Source: Prevotella sp.
GTDB lineage: Bacteria; Bacteroidota; Bacteroidia; Bacteroidales; Bacteroidaceae
DNA length: 64,000 nucleotides
Reading direction: 5' to 3'
Assembly: GCA_021204905.1 (NCBI GenBank)
Contig: JAJPYN010000008.1
Coordinates: 186,001-250,000, forward strand
Each line of letters begins with the position of its first letter. The first letter of the stretch is position 1. This document shows, in pieces, positions 8,547 to 15,270 of this stretch. The notes below the pieces were generated by a model. That model searched no databases. It saw only the letters and a program-made list of their open reading frames with translations, and was not told where the DNA came from. The position numbers and the translations under genes are program-made.

Positions 8547-8930
8547 TTCGTTCGTTTCTTTTCCGGGCAACCTCGAACCTTAGTCCGAAACCTCATTGCT
8601 CTTTAAGGCAACCTCGAACCTTAGTCCGAAATCCTTTGCCGCTTGAAAGCAACATCGGCGCGCCGCCCGCTTATTAAACTCAATTTTTAATTCAATTCTC
8701 TAACTCAAACCGACGGCCGCCCTGCCTCCTTTCGCCCTGCCGTCAAGCAGAAAACGACGAAGAGCGGACTCCCGTCTGCGTGTCCCGGCGGCGATTCACT
8801 GACCACTACGTCCGTACCATTTAAGGCGCAGCTATCAACACGCGCGGCTGCGAAATCATGTTAGTCTGCTGACTCCGGCAGCACTTGCCCGCGGGGACCT
8901 AAGCCTTCCCCGCAATGTTGAACACGGCCG
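8547..8930 (-). ncRNA. Long structured leader of rplM, or a separate small RNA
   Basis: From a probable promoter at 8931-8938 to the rplM ATG there are about 380 transcribed bases with no plausible gene. Near the 5' end three hairpins follow each other: GCGGGGA/TCCCCGC (8891-8913), CTGC/GCAG (8866-8881) and CGCAGC/GCTGCG (8827-8852). Further on, GACGGC/GCCGTC (8715-8745) encloses a purine-rich segment. The part nearest rplM carries two copies of a 25-bp repeat. No poly-T terminator is seen, so a leader is more likely than a free RNA. I do not match it to RNase P, tmRNA, 6S or SRP RNA. Confidence 0.5.
8566..8631. repeat. Two direct copies of a 25-bp repeat before rplM
   Basis: Identical 25-bp copies at 8566-8590 and 8607-8631, containing CAACCTCGAACCTTAGTC, are spaced 41 bases start to start. 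They lie 20-85 bases before the rplM ATG, within its leader. Confidence 0.85.
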
Positions 8931-8938
8931 CGAAGGTA
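8931..8938 (-). promoter_or_regulatory. Probable -7 box for the rplM operon
   Basis: TACCTTCG on the minus strand differs by one base from TAnnTTTG. The hairpin-rich leader begins just after it. No TTTG is seen about 20 bases upstream, so the call is moderate. Confidence 0.4.
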
Positions 8939-9052
8939 GGCATTAAAATTTGTTCACACACGCGCGAGAGCCGCAAAAAGGGTTCGGTTTTGCAAGGATT
9001 AGCAACATTTGCGAATAATTAACGTTTCTGCGAGCGGACTTTCGGCTTTCAT

Positions 9053-9140
9053 AAACTTTATCTTAGTTCCTACTAAAACCCTGACTCAACCTTGCGCCCG
9101 AAAGCCTCAGCCTTAGTTGTTCGGTTAGTTTCAACTGTCG
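9053..9140 (-). repeat. Dispersed element copy 1
   Basis: Read on the minus strand it has TTGAAACT, AACAACTAAGGCTGAG, TTGAGTCAGGG and AACTAAGATAAAGTTT in the same order and spacing as the copy at 11401. It lies upstream of the BamA-like gene, next to its promoter. Confidence 0.7.
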
Positions 9141-9154
9141 CTTGCACGCACCTT

Positions 9155-9186
9155 TTTGTTTTCTTGCCGCGAAAACCTTACCTTTG
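9155..9186 (+). promoter_or_regulatory. Consensus promoter of the BamA/TamA-like gene
   Basis: TTTG at 9155-9158 and TACCTTTG at 9179-9186 are separated by exactly 20 bases, a perfect Bacteroidota sigma-ABfr promoter. The predicted transcript start (about 9189-9191) coincides with the GTG start codon of the gene. Confidence 0.75.
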
Positions 9187-9190
9187 CAAC

Positions 9191-11371
9191 GTGAAGACTA
9201 TTCCCGCCATTCCCCGCTTTCTCCTTTCTTCTTCGGCGATCTTTCTCGTCGTTGCGCTGGCGGGTTGCGGCTCAACCAAAAGCATTCCCGAAGGCTCATA
9301 CGTGCTGGACGGCGTGGCGGTGGAGTGTGCGGACAAGGGTATTGACGGCGCGGCGCTTTCGGAATATGTCCGCCAGAAGCCTGCGACAAAGATTTTTTCG
9401 CTTTTCAGAAAACCCGGCGCGAAGCCTGTGGTTTATGACACTTTGCTCGCCAACCAGTCGGCCGCGGACATCGAACAGGCTGTGCGGAACCTCGGTTACC
9501 TTCACGCGAGGGTTGACATTTCGAACGCCATTGCGAGCAAGCCGAAGGTGAACAAGGTGCGGACGCGGTATGTTGTCGACGCCGGCGAGCCTTACTACAT
9601 CCGCAGTTTCGCCGCGGACATTCAAGACCCTTTCATCGACAGCCTCATCACGCTTCACGCCGGTTGTCTGCGGCCGCTGGCGCCGGGCAGTCCGCTGTCG
9701 GTTTACGCCCTGGGCGAGGTGCGCGAGACTGTTACGGGCCTGCTTTTGGACAACGGTTACTGGCGTTTTAATAAGGACTATGTTGATTTCACCATCGACA
9801 CCCTTGCGCAAAGCACCGCCGCCGATGTTACGATGAGCGTTTATATGTTTCGCCCCACGCGCACGGCCGCCGACACGCTTCACACGCAATACCGCCTGCG
9901 CGACATCACTTTTTCCGGTGCGGACAACCAGAAGTTGCACCTTCGCCGGAGGGTGCTCGAGAACAATACCGCCTTGCGCCCGGGCGAGCTGTATTCGGCC
10001 TCGGCGCTGAGGAAGACCTACAATAATTTCGCGCGTTTGCAGGCTGTGAGATACACCAATATCGCCTTTTCGGAAGTGCCCGACAGCAGCCTTCTCGACT
10101 GCAACATCCTTCTTAGCACGAACAAGCCCTCGTCGCTGTCGATCCAGCCCGAAGGCACGAACACCGCGGGCGATTTCGGTGCGGCGCTCATCCTCGCCTA
10201 CGAGAACAACAACCTCTTCCGCGGCAGCGAGCTGCTCACCGTTGAGGGGCGTGTCGCTTACGAGGCCATCCGCGGGCTCGAAGGCTATTCCGACCAAGAT
10301 TATCAGGAGTACGGCATCGAGACGAAGCTCACCTTCCCGCGCTTCATGATACCTTCGGGTATGGCGCGCCGCCGCAGCTTCTCCAACCTGACCGGCCAGA
10401 CCACCGAGTTCGCGCTGTCGTACAACCTGCAGAACCGCCCCGAGTTCCATCGCCGCCTCTTCTCCGGCGTGTGGCGCTATCGTTGGAGCAATCAGGAGAA
10501 AAACAAGGTGTGGCGCTTCGACCTGATCGACTTGAATTACATCTATATGCCTTGGATCTCGGAGACCTTCCGCGAAGATTATCTCGACAACAGCGACAGC
10601 CGCAACGCCATCCTGCGCTACAACTACGAAGACCTTTTTATTATGAAAATCGGGCTCGGCCTCACCGTCTCGCGCAAGGATTATTCGCTGCGAACGAACA
10701 TCGAGACGGCGGGCAATCTGCTTCACGCGCTCGCGGCGATAACAAGCTTTCCGACCAACGCCGACGGCCAGCATACGCTCTTCCACATCGCCTACGCGCA
10801 ATATGTCAAGGGCGACGTCGAATACACGCGCAACATCTCCTTCGACGAGAACAACCAGCTCGTGCTGCACGGCGCGCTCGGCATCGCCTACCCCTACGGC
10901 AACAGCACCATCCTGCCTTTTGAGAAACGTTACTTCGCCGGCGGCGCCAACTCGGTGCGCGGATGGAGCGTGCGCAGTCTCGGACCGGGCAGCTTCCACG
11001 GTAAGGACGGGCGCATCGATTTCATTAACCAAACGGGCGACATCCGCCTCGACCTTAACGCCGAGTACCGCACGAAGCTCTTTTGGAAATTCCACCTCGC
11101 GGCCTTCATCGACGCGGGAAACATCTGGACCATCCGCAACTATGACGATCAGGCCGGAGGGCAGTTCCGCTTCAACGAGTTTTATAAACAATTAGCTGCG
11201 GCGTACGGGCTTGGCGTAAGGCTCTATCTCGGCTATTTCATCCTGCGCTTCGATTTCGGTATGAAGGCCGTCAACCCCGATTATACCACGAAGAAACAGC
11301 ATTTCCCGATTTATCACCCGCGCCTCGACCGCGACCTTGCCGTGCATTTCGCTGTGGGTCTGCCGTTCTAA
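9191..11371 (+). CDS. BamA/TamA-family outer-membrane lipoprotein
   Basis: A 726-residue outer-membrane beta-barrel of the Omp85/TamA type, a family that inserts or exports proteins at the outer membrane. I choose the GTG at 9191 because it gives a lipoprotein signal peptide (FLLSSSAIFLVVALAGC, Cys26). The open frame reaches back to 9092 only through a TTG and unrelated residues. After the lipobox comes KSIPEGSYVLDGV, typical of the Bacteroidota group, then POTRA-like domains to about residue 330 and a C-terminal barrel (YFAGGANSVRGWSVRSLGPG near 580, ending LDRDLAVHFAVGLPF). The consensus promoter ends four bases before the start, so the mRNA may be leaderless. Its exact client is unknown. 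Confidence 0.85.
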   Translation: MKTIPAIPRFLLSSSAIFLVVALAGCGSTKSIPEGSYVLDGVAVECADKGIDGAALSEYVRQKPATKIFSLFRKPGAKPVVYDTLLANQSAADIEQAVRNLGYLHARVDISNAIASKPKVNKVRTRYVVDAGEPYYIRSFAADIQDPFIDSLITLHAGCLRPLAPGSPLSVYALGEVRETVTGLLLDNGYWRFNKDYVDFTIDTLAQSTAADVTMSVYMFRPTRTAADTLHTQYRLRDITFSGADNQKLHLRRRVLENNTALRPGELYSASALRKTYNNFARLQAVRYTNIAFSEVPDSSLLDCNILLSTNKPSSLSIQPEGTNTAGDFGAALILAYENNNLFRGSELLTVEGRVAYEAIRGLEGYSDQDYQEYGIETKLTFPRFMIPSGMARRRSFSNLTGQTTEFALSYNLQNRPEFHRRLFSGVWRYRWSNQEKNKVWRFDLIDLNYIYMPWISETFREDYLDNSDSRNAILRYNYEDLFIMKIGLGLTVSRKDYSLRTNIETAGNLLHALAAITSFPTNADGQHTLFHIAYAQYVKGDVEYTRNISFDENNQLVLHGALGIAYPYGNSTILPFEKRYFAGGANSVRGWSVRSLGPGSFHGKDGRIDFINQTGDIRLDLNAEYRTKLFWKFHLAAFIDAGNIWTIRNYDDQAGGQFRFNEFYKQLAAAYGLGVRLYLGYFILRFDFGMKAVNPDYTTKKQHFPIYHPRLDRDLAVHFAVGLPF

Positions 11372-11400
11372 AACAAAAGCAAGGTTCGTTTAAAATCAAA

Positions 11401-11487
11401 CTATTGAAACGAACCAAACAATGAAGGCTGAAATGCCCGGCCGCAGAATTGAGCCGGGATTACAGTAGCGACTAAGATAAACTTTTT
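11401..11487 (+). repeat. Dispersed element copy 2 (best-preserved)
   Basis: It runs from CTATTGAAACGAACCAAACA through AAGGCTG, GAGCCGGGATTACAG and TAGCGACTAAGATAAACT. CCCGGC and GCCGGG inside it can form a hairpin. It fills the gap between two convergent genes and lies downstream of the ppk stop. Confidence 0.8.
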
Positions 11488-11536
11488 TTCAAGCAAAAGT
11501 CAGCCGATAGTTTTTTAACCCGAACTCCGGTGCCTT

Positions 11537-13609
11537 TCAAACGCCGTTAGCCTCGCGCGCGTAGCATTTATAAAGCTCTTCCTGCGAGCGGAACGGCACA
11601 TCGCTGTCGGTCTTCCAAGGCAGGTTCGCGCCCGTGCCGTCGACCGTGTTCCCTTGGCAGTTGTCGCGGAAGGAATAGTCGACGGCGCGCCACAAATCGG
11701 CCTTTATCGCCGGGTCGTAAACGGGCGTAACGACCTCTACGCGGGCGTCAAGGTTGCGCGGCATCCAGTCCGCCGAACCGATGAAGGTCTTGTTCTCGCC
11801 GCCGGCAGCAAAGATGAATATCCGCGAATGCTCGAGGTAGCGGTCGATGATGCCGTTGATGCGCAGGCGGCCGTGAAGTTCTTTAAGGCCTGTGATAAGC
11901 GAGCAGTTGCCGCGCACGACGAGGTCGACAGGCACGCCGTTTGCCGCCGCTTCGTACAGTTTGGCCACCATTCCCGGGTCGGTGATATGGTTGATTTTAA
12001 TTCGTATATACGCCGGTTTGCCGCGCTGCTTGTTGCGTATCTCTTCGTTGATGAGCTTCTCGAATTTGCGCCGCATCTCGTTGGGCGAGACGAGCAGCTC
12101 CTTGTAGGTTACCGGCACGTAAGGCTTTTCGATAAAAGAAAAAACGTTGTCGACGTCGCGCACCACATTCCGCGAGGCGGTCATCAGCATGTAATCGACG
12201 TAGGTGCGCGCGTTGCCTTCGTGGAAATTGCCGGTGCTGATGCAGGCGATGTCGTTGCCGCGCTTCATGCCGATATGCGTGATTTTCGAATGCACTTTCA
12301 GCCCTTCGACGCCGAAGATGACGTGGATGCCGGCCTCTTCCATCTTGCGCGACCAGTCGATGTTCGATGTCTCGTCAAAGCGCGCGAGCAGCTCGATGAC
12401 AACGGTTACGTGCTTCTTGTTTCGCGCCGCGCAGATGAGGGCTTTCACCACTTTCGAGTCCTTCGCGAGGCGGTAGAGGCTCGTTTTAATGCTTCTCACC
12501 TCCTTGCTCACGGCGGCCTCCTGCAGCACGCGGATGTAATAATCGAAGCTGTGGTAAGGCACGTGGATGAAGCGGTCCTGCTCTTGGATGAGGCGCAGGA
12601 GGCTCGTGCCGCTGTTGAGCTCGGGCTTCACGACCGGTTCCCAAACGGGGTATTTCAAATCCTTGCGCCCGCAATCGGGGAAGGCCATGAGGTCCTTATG
12701 GTTCACGTAGCGGCCGCCGCCGAGCTTGGTGTCGAGCGGGTCGAGGTCGAGCTTGTTGAGGATGCGTTTCAAAAGGTCTTGCGGCATGGCCGAATCGAAC
12801 ACCACGCGCAGGGCATCCCCGTTGCGGCGGCTGCTCACGCCTTTCGATATTTTTTGCAGCATGCCCGAATGCAGATCGTTGTCGATTTCCATCTCGGCAT
12901 CCTTGGTGAACTTGAACGAATAGGCTTTTAAATTGTAGCACCCGAGCCCGGAGAAGATCATCGGCAGACAGTAGCGCACCACGTCGTCGAGGTACATTAA
13001 ATAAATTTTGCCGTCCTTGTCGGGCAGCCTCACGAAGCGGCCGCATTCCTTTGTAGGCAGGGCGATGAGCGCGTAGTCGGGCCCTTTCTTGCCGCGCGTG
13101 AGCATCTTGACGCCGAGGTAGATGCTTTCGTCGGTCTCGTCGATGAGCGATTTGATTGACGAGAGCCAGACGGGACTGATGAAGCCGCTTAACTTTTGGC
13201 GGTAGAACCGCGCCACAAACCGTTGCTGGTTGCCGTCGAGCTCATCGTCTTGGAGCAGGAAGATGCCCTCTTTCTCGAGCAGGTCCGTGAGCGTGTTGAT
13301 GGCCAGCTCGTATTGCTCGGAGTAGCGGCTGTTGAGCTTGTTGATTTGCTTGATGAGCTTCGTGGCGTGCTCGCGCTCGGCGGCGAACTTGCGGTCTTCA
13401 CTCTCTGCGATGCGCCCGAGCGTGGCCATCCTGACGCGGAAAAACTCGTCGAGGTTGTTCGAGTAGATGCCGAGGAAATTCAGGCGTTCGAGCAGCGGCA
13501 CATGCTCCTCCATCGCTTCTTGCAGGATGCGGTGGTTGAAGTACATCCAACTGAGGTCGCGGTCGACGTAGCCCGAAGCGAGCAACTTTTTGTTTAGCGG
13601 TTTTGTCAT
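11537..13609 (-). CDS. ppk1: Polyphosphate kinase 1
   Basis: PPK1, 690 residues, makes polyphosphate from ATP reversibly. The N-terminal domain starts YVDRDLSWMYFNHRILQEA and LERLNFLGIYSNNLDEFFRVRM, both typical. The two catalytic histidine regions are present: LKVHSKITHIG (autophosphorylated His) and YLEHSRIFIFA (second His), with GSADWMPRNLDARVEVVTPV near the C-terminus. Length is normal. It follows tnaA after 33 bases in the same direction and may share its promoter. Confidence 0.97.
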   Translation of the reverse strand: MTKPLNKKLLASGYVDRDLSWMYFNHRILQEAMEEHVPLLERLNFLGIYSNNLDEFFRVRMATLGRIAESEDRKFAAEREHATKLIKQINKLNSRYSEQYELAINTLTDLLEKEGIFLLQDDELDGNQQRFVARFYRQKLSGFISPVWLSSIKSLIDETDESIYLGVKMLTRGKKGPDYALIALPTKECGRFVRLPDKDGKIYLMYLDDVVRYCLPMIFSGLGCYNLKAYSFKFTKDAEMEIDNDLHSGMLQKISKGVSSRRNGDALRVVFDSAMPQDLLKRILNKLDLDPLDTKLGGGRYVNHKDLMAFPDCGRKDLKYPVWEPVVKPELNSGTSLLRLIQEQDRFIHVPYHSFDYYIRVLQEAAVSKEVRSIKTSLYRLAKDSKVVKALICAARNKKHVTVVIELLARFDETSNIDWSRKMEEAGIHVIFGVEGLKVHSKITHIGMKRGNDIACISTGNFHEGNARTYVDYMLMTASRNVVRDVDNVFSFIEKPYVPVTYKELLVSPNEMRRKFEKLINEEIRNKQRGKPAYIRIKINHITDPGMVAKLYEAAANGVPVDLVVRGNCSLITGLKELHGRLRINGIIDRYLEHSRIFIFAAGGENKTFIGSADWMPRNLDARVEVVTPVYDPAIKADLWRAVDYSFRDNCQGNTVDGTGANLPWKTDSDVPFRSQEELYKCYAREANGV

Positions 13610-13642
13610 AAATTATCTTTTTGTTTTAAGCCCGCGCGAAGT

Positions 13643-15016
13643 TTAAATCCGCTCGAGCTGCACTGTGAAATGGCGCATTATCGGAGCCTCCCAAACGATT
13701 TTCACCCCGTGCGTGATCTGTTCGCGGCGGTCGAAAACGTTCTTCAAAGCCGCGGCGATGACGGCGATGTGGTTGTCGGTGTACACGCGGCGCGGGATGG
13801 CCAGCCGGCAAAGGTCGAGCCCGCCGAAACGGTTCGCGCGCGTAACAGGGTCGCGGTCGGCGAGGATGTACCCGATTTCGCACGCGCGGATGCCGGCTTC
13901 GAGGTAAAGCTCAATGACGAGGGTCTGCGCGGGAAACTCCTCTTTCGGCACGTGTGTCAGTAACAACGAAGCGTCGACGAAGATGGCGTGGCCGCCGGCC
14001 GGACGCTGGTAGGGTATGCCGTAGTTGTCAAGCAGCTGTGCGAGGCGTTGCACTTGGTGAATGCGCGTGTCGAGCATGTCGAACTCTGTGTTTTCGTCCA
14101 AGCCGACAGCCAGCGCGTCCATATCGCGGCCGTTCATGCCGCCGTAAGTGAGGTAGCCTTCGAACTCTACGCAGAACCCTTTCGCGCCGTCGTACCAGTC
14201 GTGCCTGCGCGTGGCGATGAACCCGCCCATATTCACCAAGCCGTCCTTCTTTGCGCTCATCGTCATGCCGTCGGCAAGGGCGAACATCTCGCGCGCAATC
14301 TCCTTAATGCTTTTCGCGGCATAACCCTCTTCGCGCGTCTTGATGAAATAAGCGTTCTCTGCGAAGCGTGCCGAATCGAACAGCACCGGCTTGCCGTACT
14401 TGTCAGCTATGGCGCGCACCTGACGGAGGTTTGCCATCGACACGGGCTGTCCGCCGGCGGTGTTGTTCGTGATTGTTACGATGATGAACGGCACTCTCTC
14501 CGCGTTTTCAGCCAGTACTTTTTCGAGTTTTGCGGGGTCGACATTGCCCTTGAACGGCAGTTCGCGCTGCGTGTCTTTCGCCTCGTCGATAGTGCAGTCT
14601 ACGGCCGTAGCGCGCCGGCTTTCGATATGCCCTTTCGTGGTGTCGAACGGCGAGTTGCCCGGCACGATGTCGCCTTCGTGAACGAGGTAAGAAAAGAGCA
14701 CGTTTTCCGCCGCGCGCCCCTGGTGGGTGGGGATGAAATAGTCGAAGCCCGTGAGCCGCGCGACAGTTTCCTTCAAGCGGAAGAACGACGATGCGCCGGC
14801 ATAACTCTCGTCGCCGGTCATCAGCGCGCCCCACTGCCGGTCGCTCATCGCGCCTGTTCCCGAGTCGGTGAGCAGGTCGATGTACACTTGCTCGGCGCGC
14901 AGCTGAAACACGTTGTAATGAGCCGCTTTAATCCACGCCTCGCGCTCGCTGCGCGTGCTTTTGTGCAGGGGCTCCACCATCTTGATTTTCCAAGATTCTG
15001 CAAAAGGTAGTTCCAT
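13643..15016 (-). CDS. tnaA: Tryptophanase
   Basis: A 457-residue PLP enzyme that splits L-tryptophan to indole, pyruvate and ammonia. IDLLTDSGTGAMSDRQW (46-62), GDESYAGASSFFRLKETV (68-85), IPTHQGRAAE (95-104) and DSARFAENAYFIK (214-226) match the family, and the PLP lysine lies in MSAKKDGLVNMGG (Lys257). I prefer tryptophanase over the related tyrosine phenol-lyase because DSARFAENAYFIKTRE and SAKKD follow the E. coli TnaA pattern; the two families are close, so the substrate is a family inference. No TnaC-like leader peptide was seen. Indole production is common in gut Bacteroidales. Confidence 0.9.
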   Translation of the reverse strand: MELPFAESWKIKMVEPLHKSTRSEREAWIKAAHYNVFQLRAEQVYIDLLTDSGTGAMSDRQWGALMTGDESYAGASSFFRLKETVARLTGFDYFIPTHQGRAAENVLFSYLVHEGDIVPGNSPFDTTKGHIESRRATAVDCTIDEAKDTQRELPFKGNVDPAKLEKVLAENAERVPFIIVTITNNTAGGQPVSMANLRQVRAIADKYGKPVLFDSARFAENAYFIKTREEGYAAKSIKEIAREMFALADGMTMSAKKDGLVNMGGFIATRRHDWYDGAKGFCVEFEGYLTYGGMNGRDMDALAVGLDENTEFDMLDTRIHQVQRLAQLLDNYGIPYQRPAGGHAIFVDASLLLTHVPKEEFPAQTLVIELYLEAGIRACEIGYILADRDPVTRANRFGGLDLCRLAIPRRVYTDNHIAVIAAALKNVFDRREQITHGVKIVWEAPIMRHFTVQLERI

Positions 15017-15085
15017 AGATTTAAGTTAAGTTTTAAGTTTTGCGGCAAGCGATGTGCCGTGATGCGAATTACAATTTTTACCTTG

Positions 15086-15118
15086 CAAAATTAGCGAATC
15101 CGTTTGATATAATTTCAA
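15086..15118 (-). promoter_or_regulatory. Probable promoter of tnaA-ppk1
   Basis: TAATTTTG at 15093-15086 on the minus strand with TTG at 15118-15116, 22 bases upstream. It lies about 70 bases before the tnaA ATG. Confidence 0.5.
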
Positions 15119-15200
15119 TTTTAATTCAACAAAAATGCAGTTGTTTTCGGGGCAAATAGTTGCAGTTGTATTTAAAAAAAGTTGAGGCTGTTTTCAACAA

Positions 15201-15239
15201 AAAAATAGTCCCGAACGCTTGCCGCCCGAGACTATTTTT
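15201..15239 (-). terminator. Terminator after ppdK
   Basis: AAAAATAGTC and GACTATTTTT form a 10-bp stem with a GC-rich interior. On the minus strand it ends in a run of T and lies about 30 bases after the ppdK stop. The symmetry would also allow action on the other strand. Confidence 0.75.
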
Positions 15240-15270
15240 AAATCGTTGTTGATTGAATTTCGGGGCTGCC

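Larger units (their letters stand above)
15017..15270. other. Gap between ppdK end and tnaA start
   Basis: It holds the tnaA promoter (15086-15118), an AT-rich stretch with two copies of TGCAGTTGT (about 15134 and 15165), and the ppdK terminator (15201-15239). No gene is seen. Confidence 0.6.

Noticed and set aside
8700..8930. RNase P RNA, tmRNA, SRP RNA or a known riboswitch
   Set aside because: None of the signature segments I know for these RNAs could be found on either strand.
9092..9190. Longer N-terminus of the BamA/TamA-like protein from a TTG
   Set aside because: The extra residues include no signal and would place the lipobox about 60 residues in. The region is occupied by a dispersed element and the promoter.
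9296..11191. A 631-codon open frame antisense to the BamA/TamA-like gene, and similar long antisense frames at 30649-32511, 46964-48409, 49876-51258 and 60978-62117
   Set aside because: They run opposite genes with clear protein families, show no family motifs, and are rich in Val, Arg and Ala as expected for shadows of biased codons in GC-rich genes.
13643..15016. Tyrosine phenol-lyase instead of tryptophanase
   Set aside because: SAKKD and DSARFAENAYFIKTRE follow the tryptophanase pattern rather than SGKKD and DATRCVENAYFIK of tyrosine phenol-lyase.
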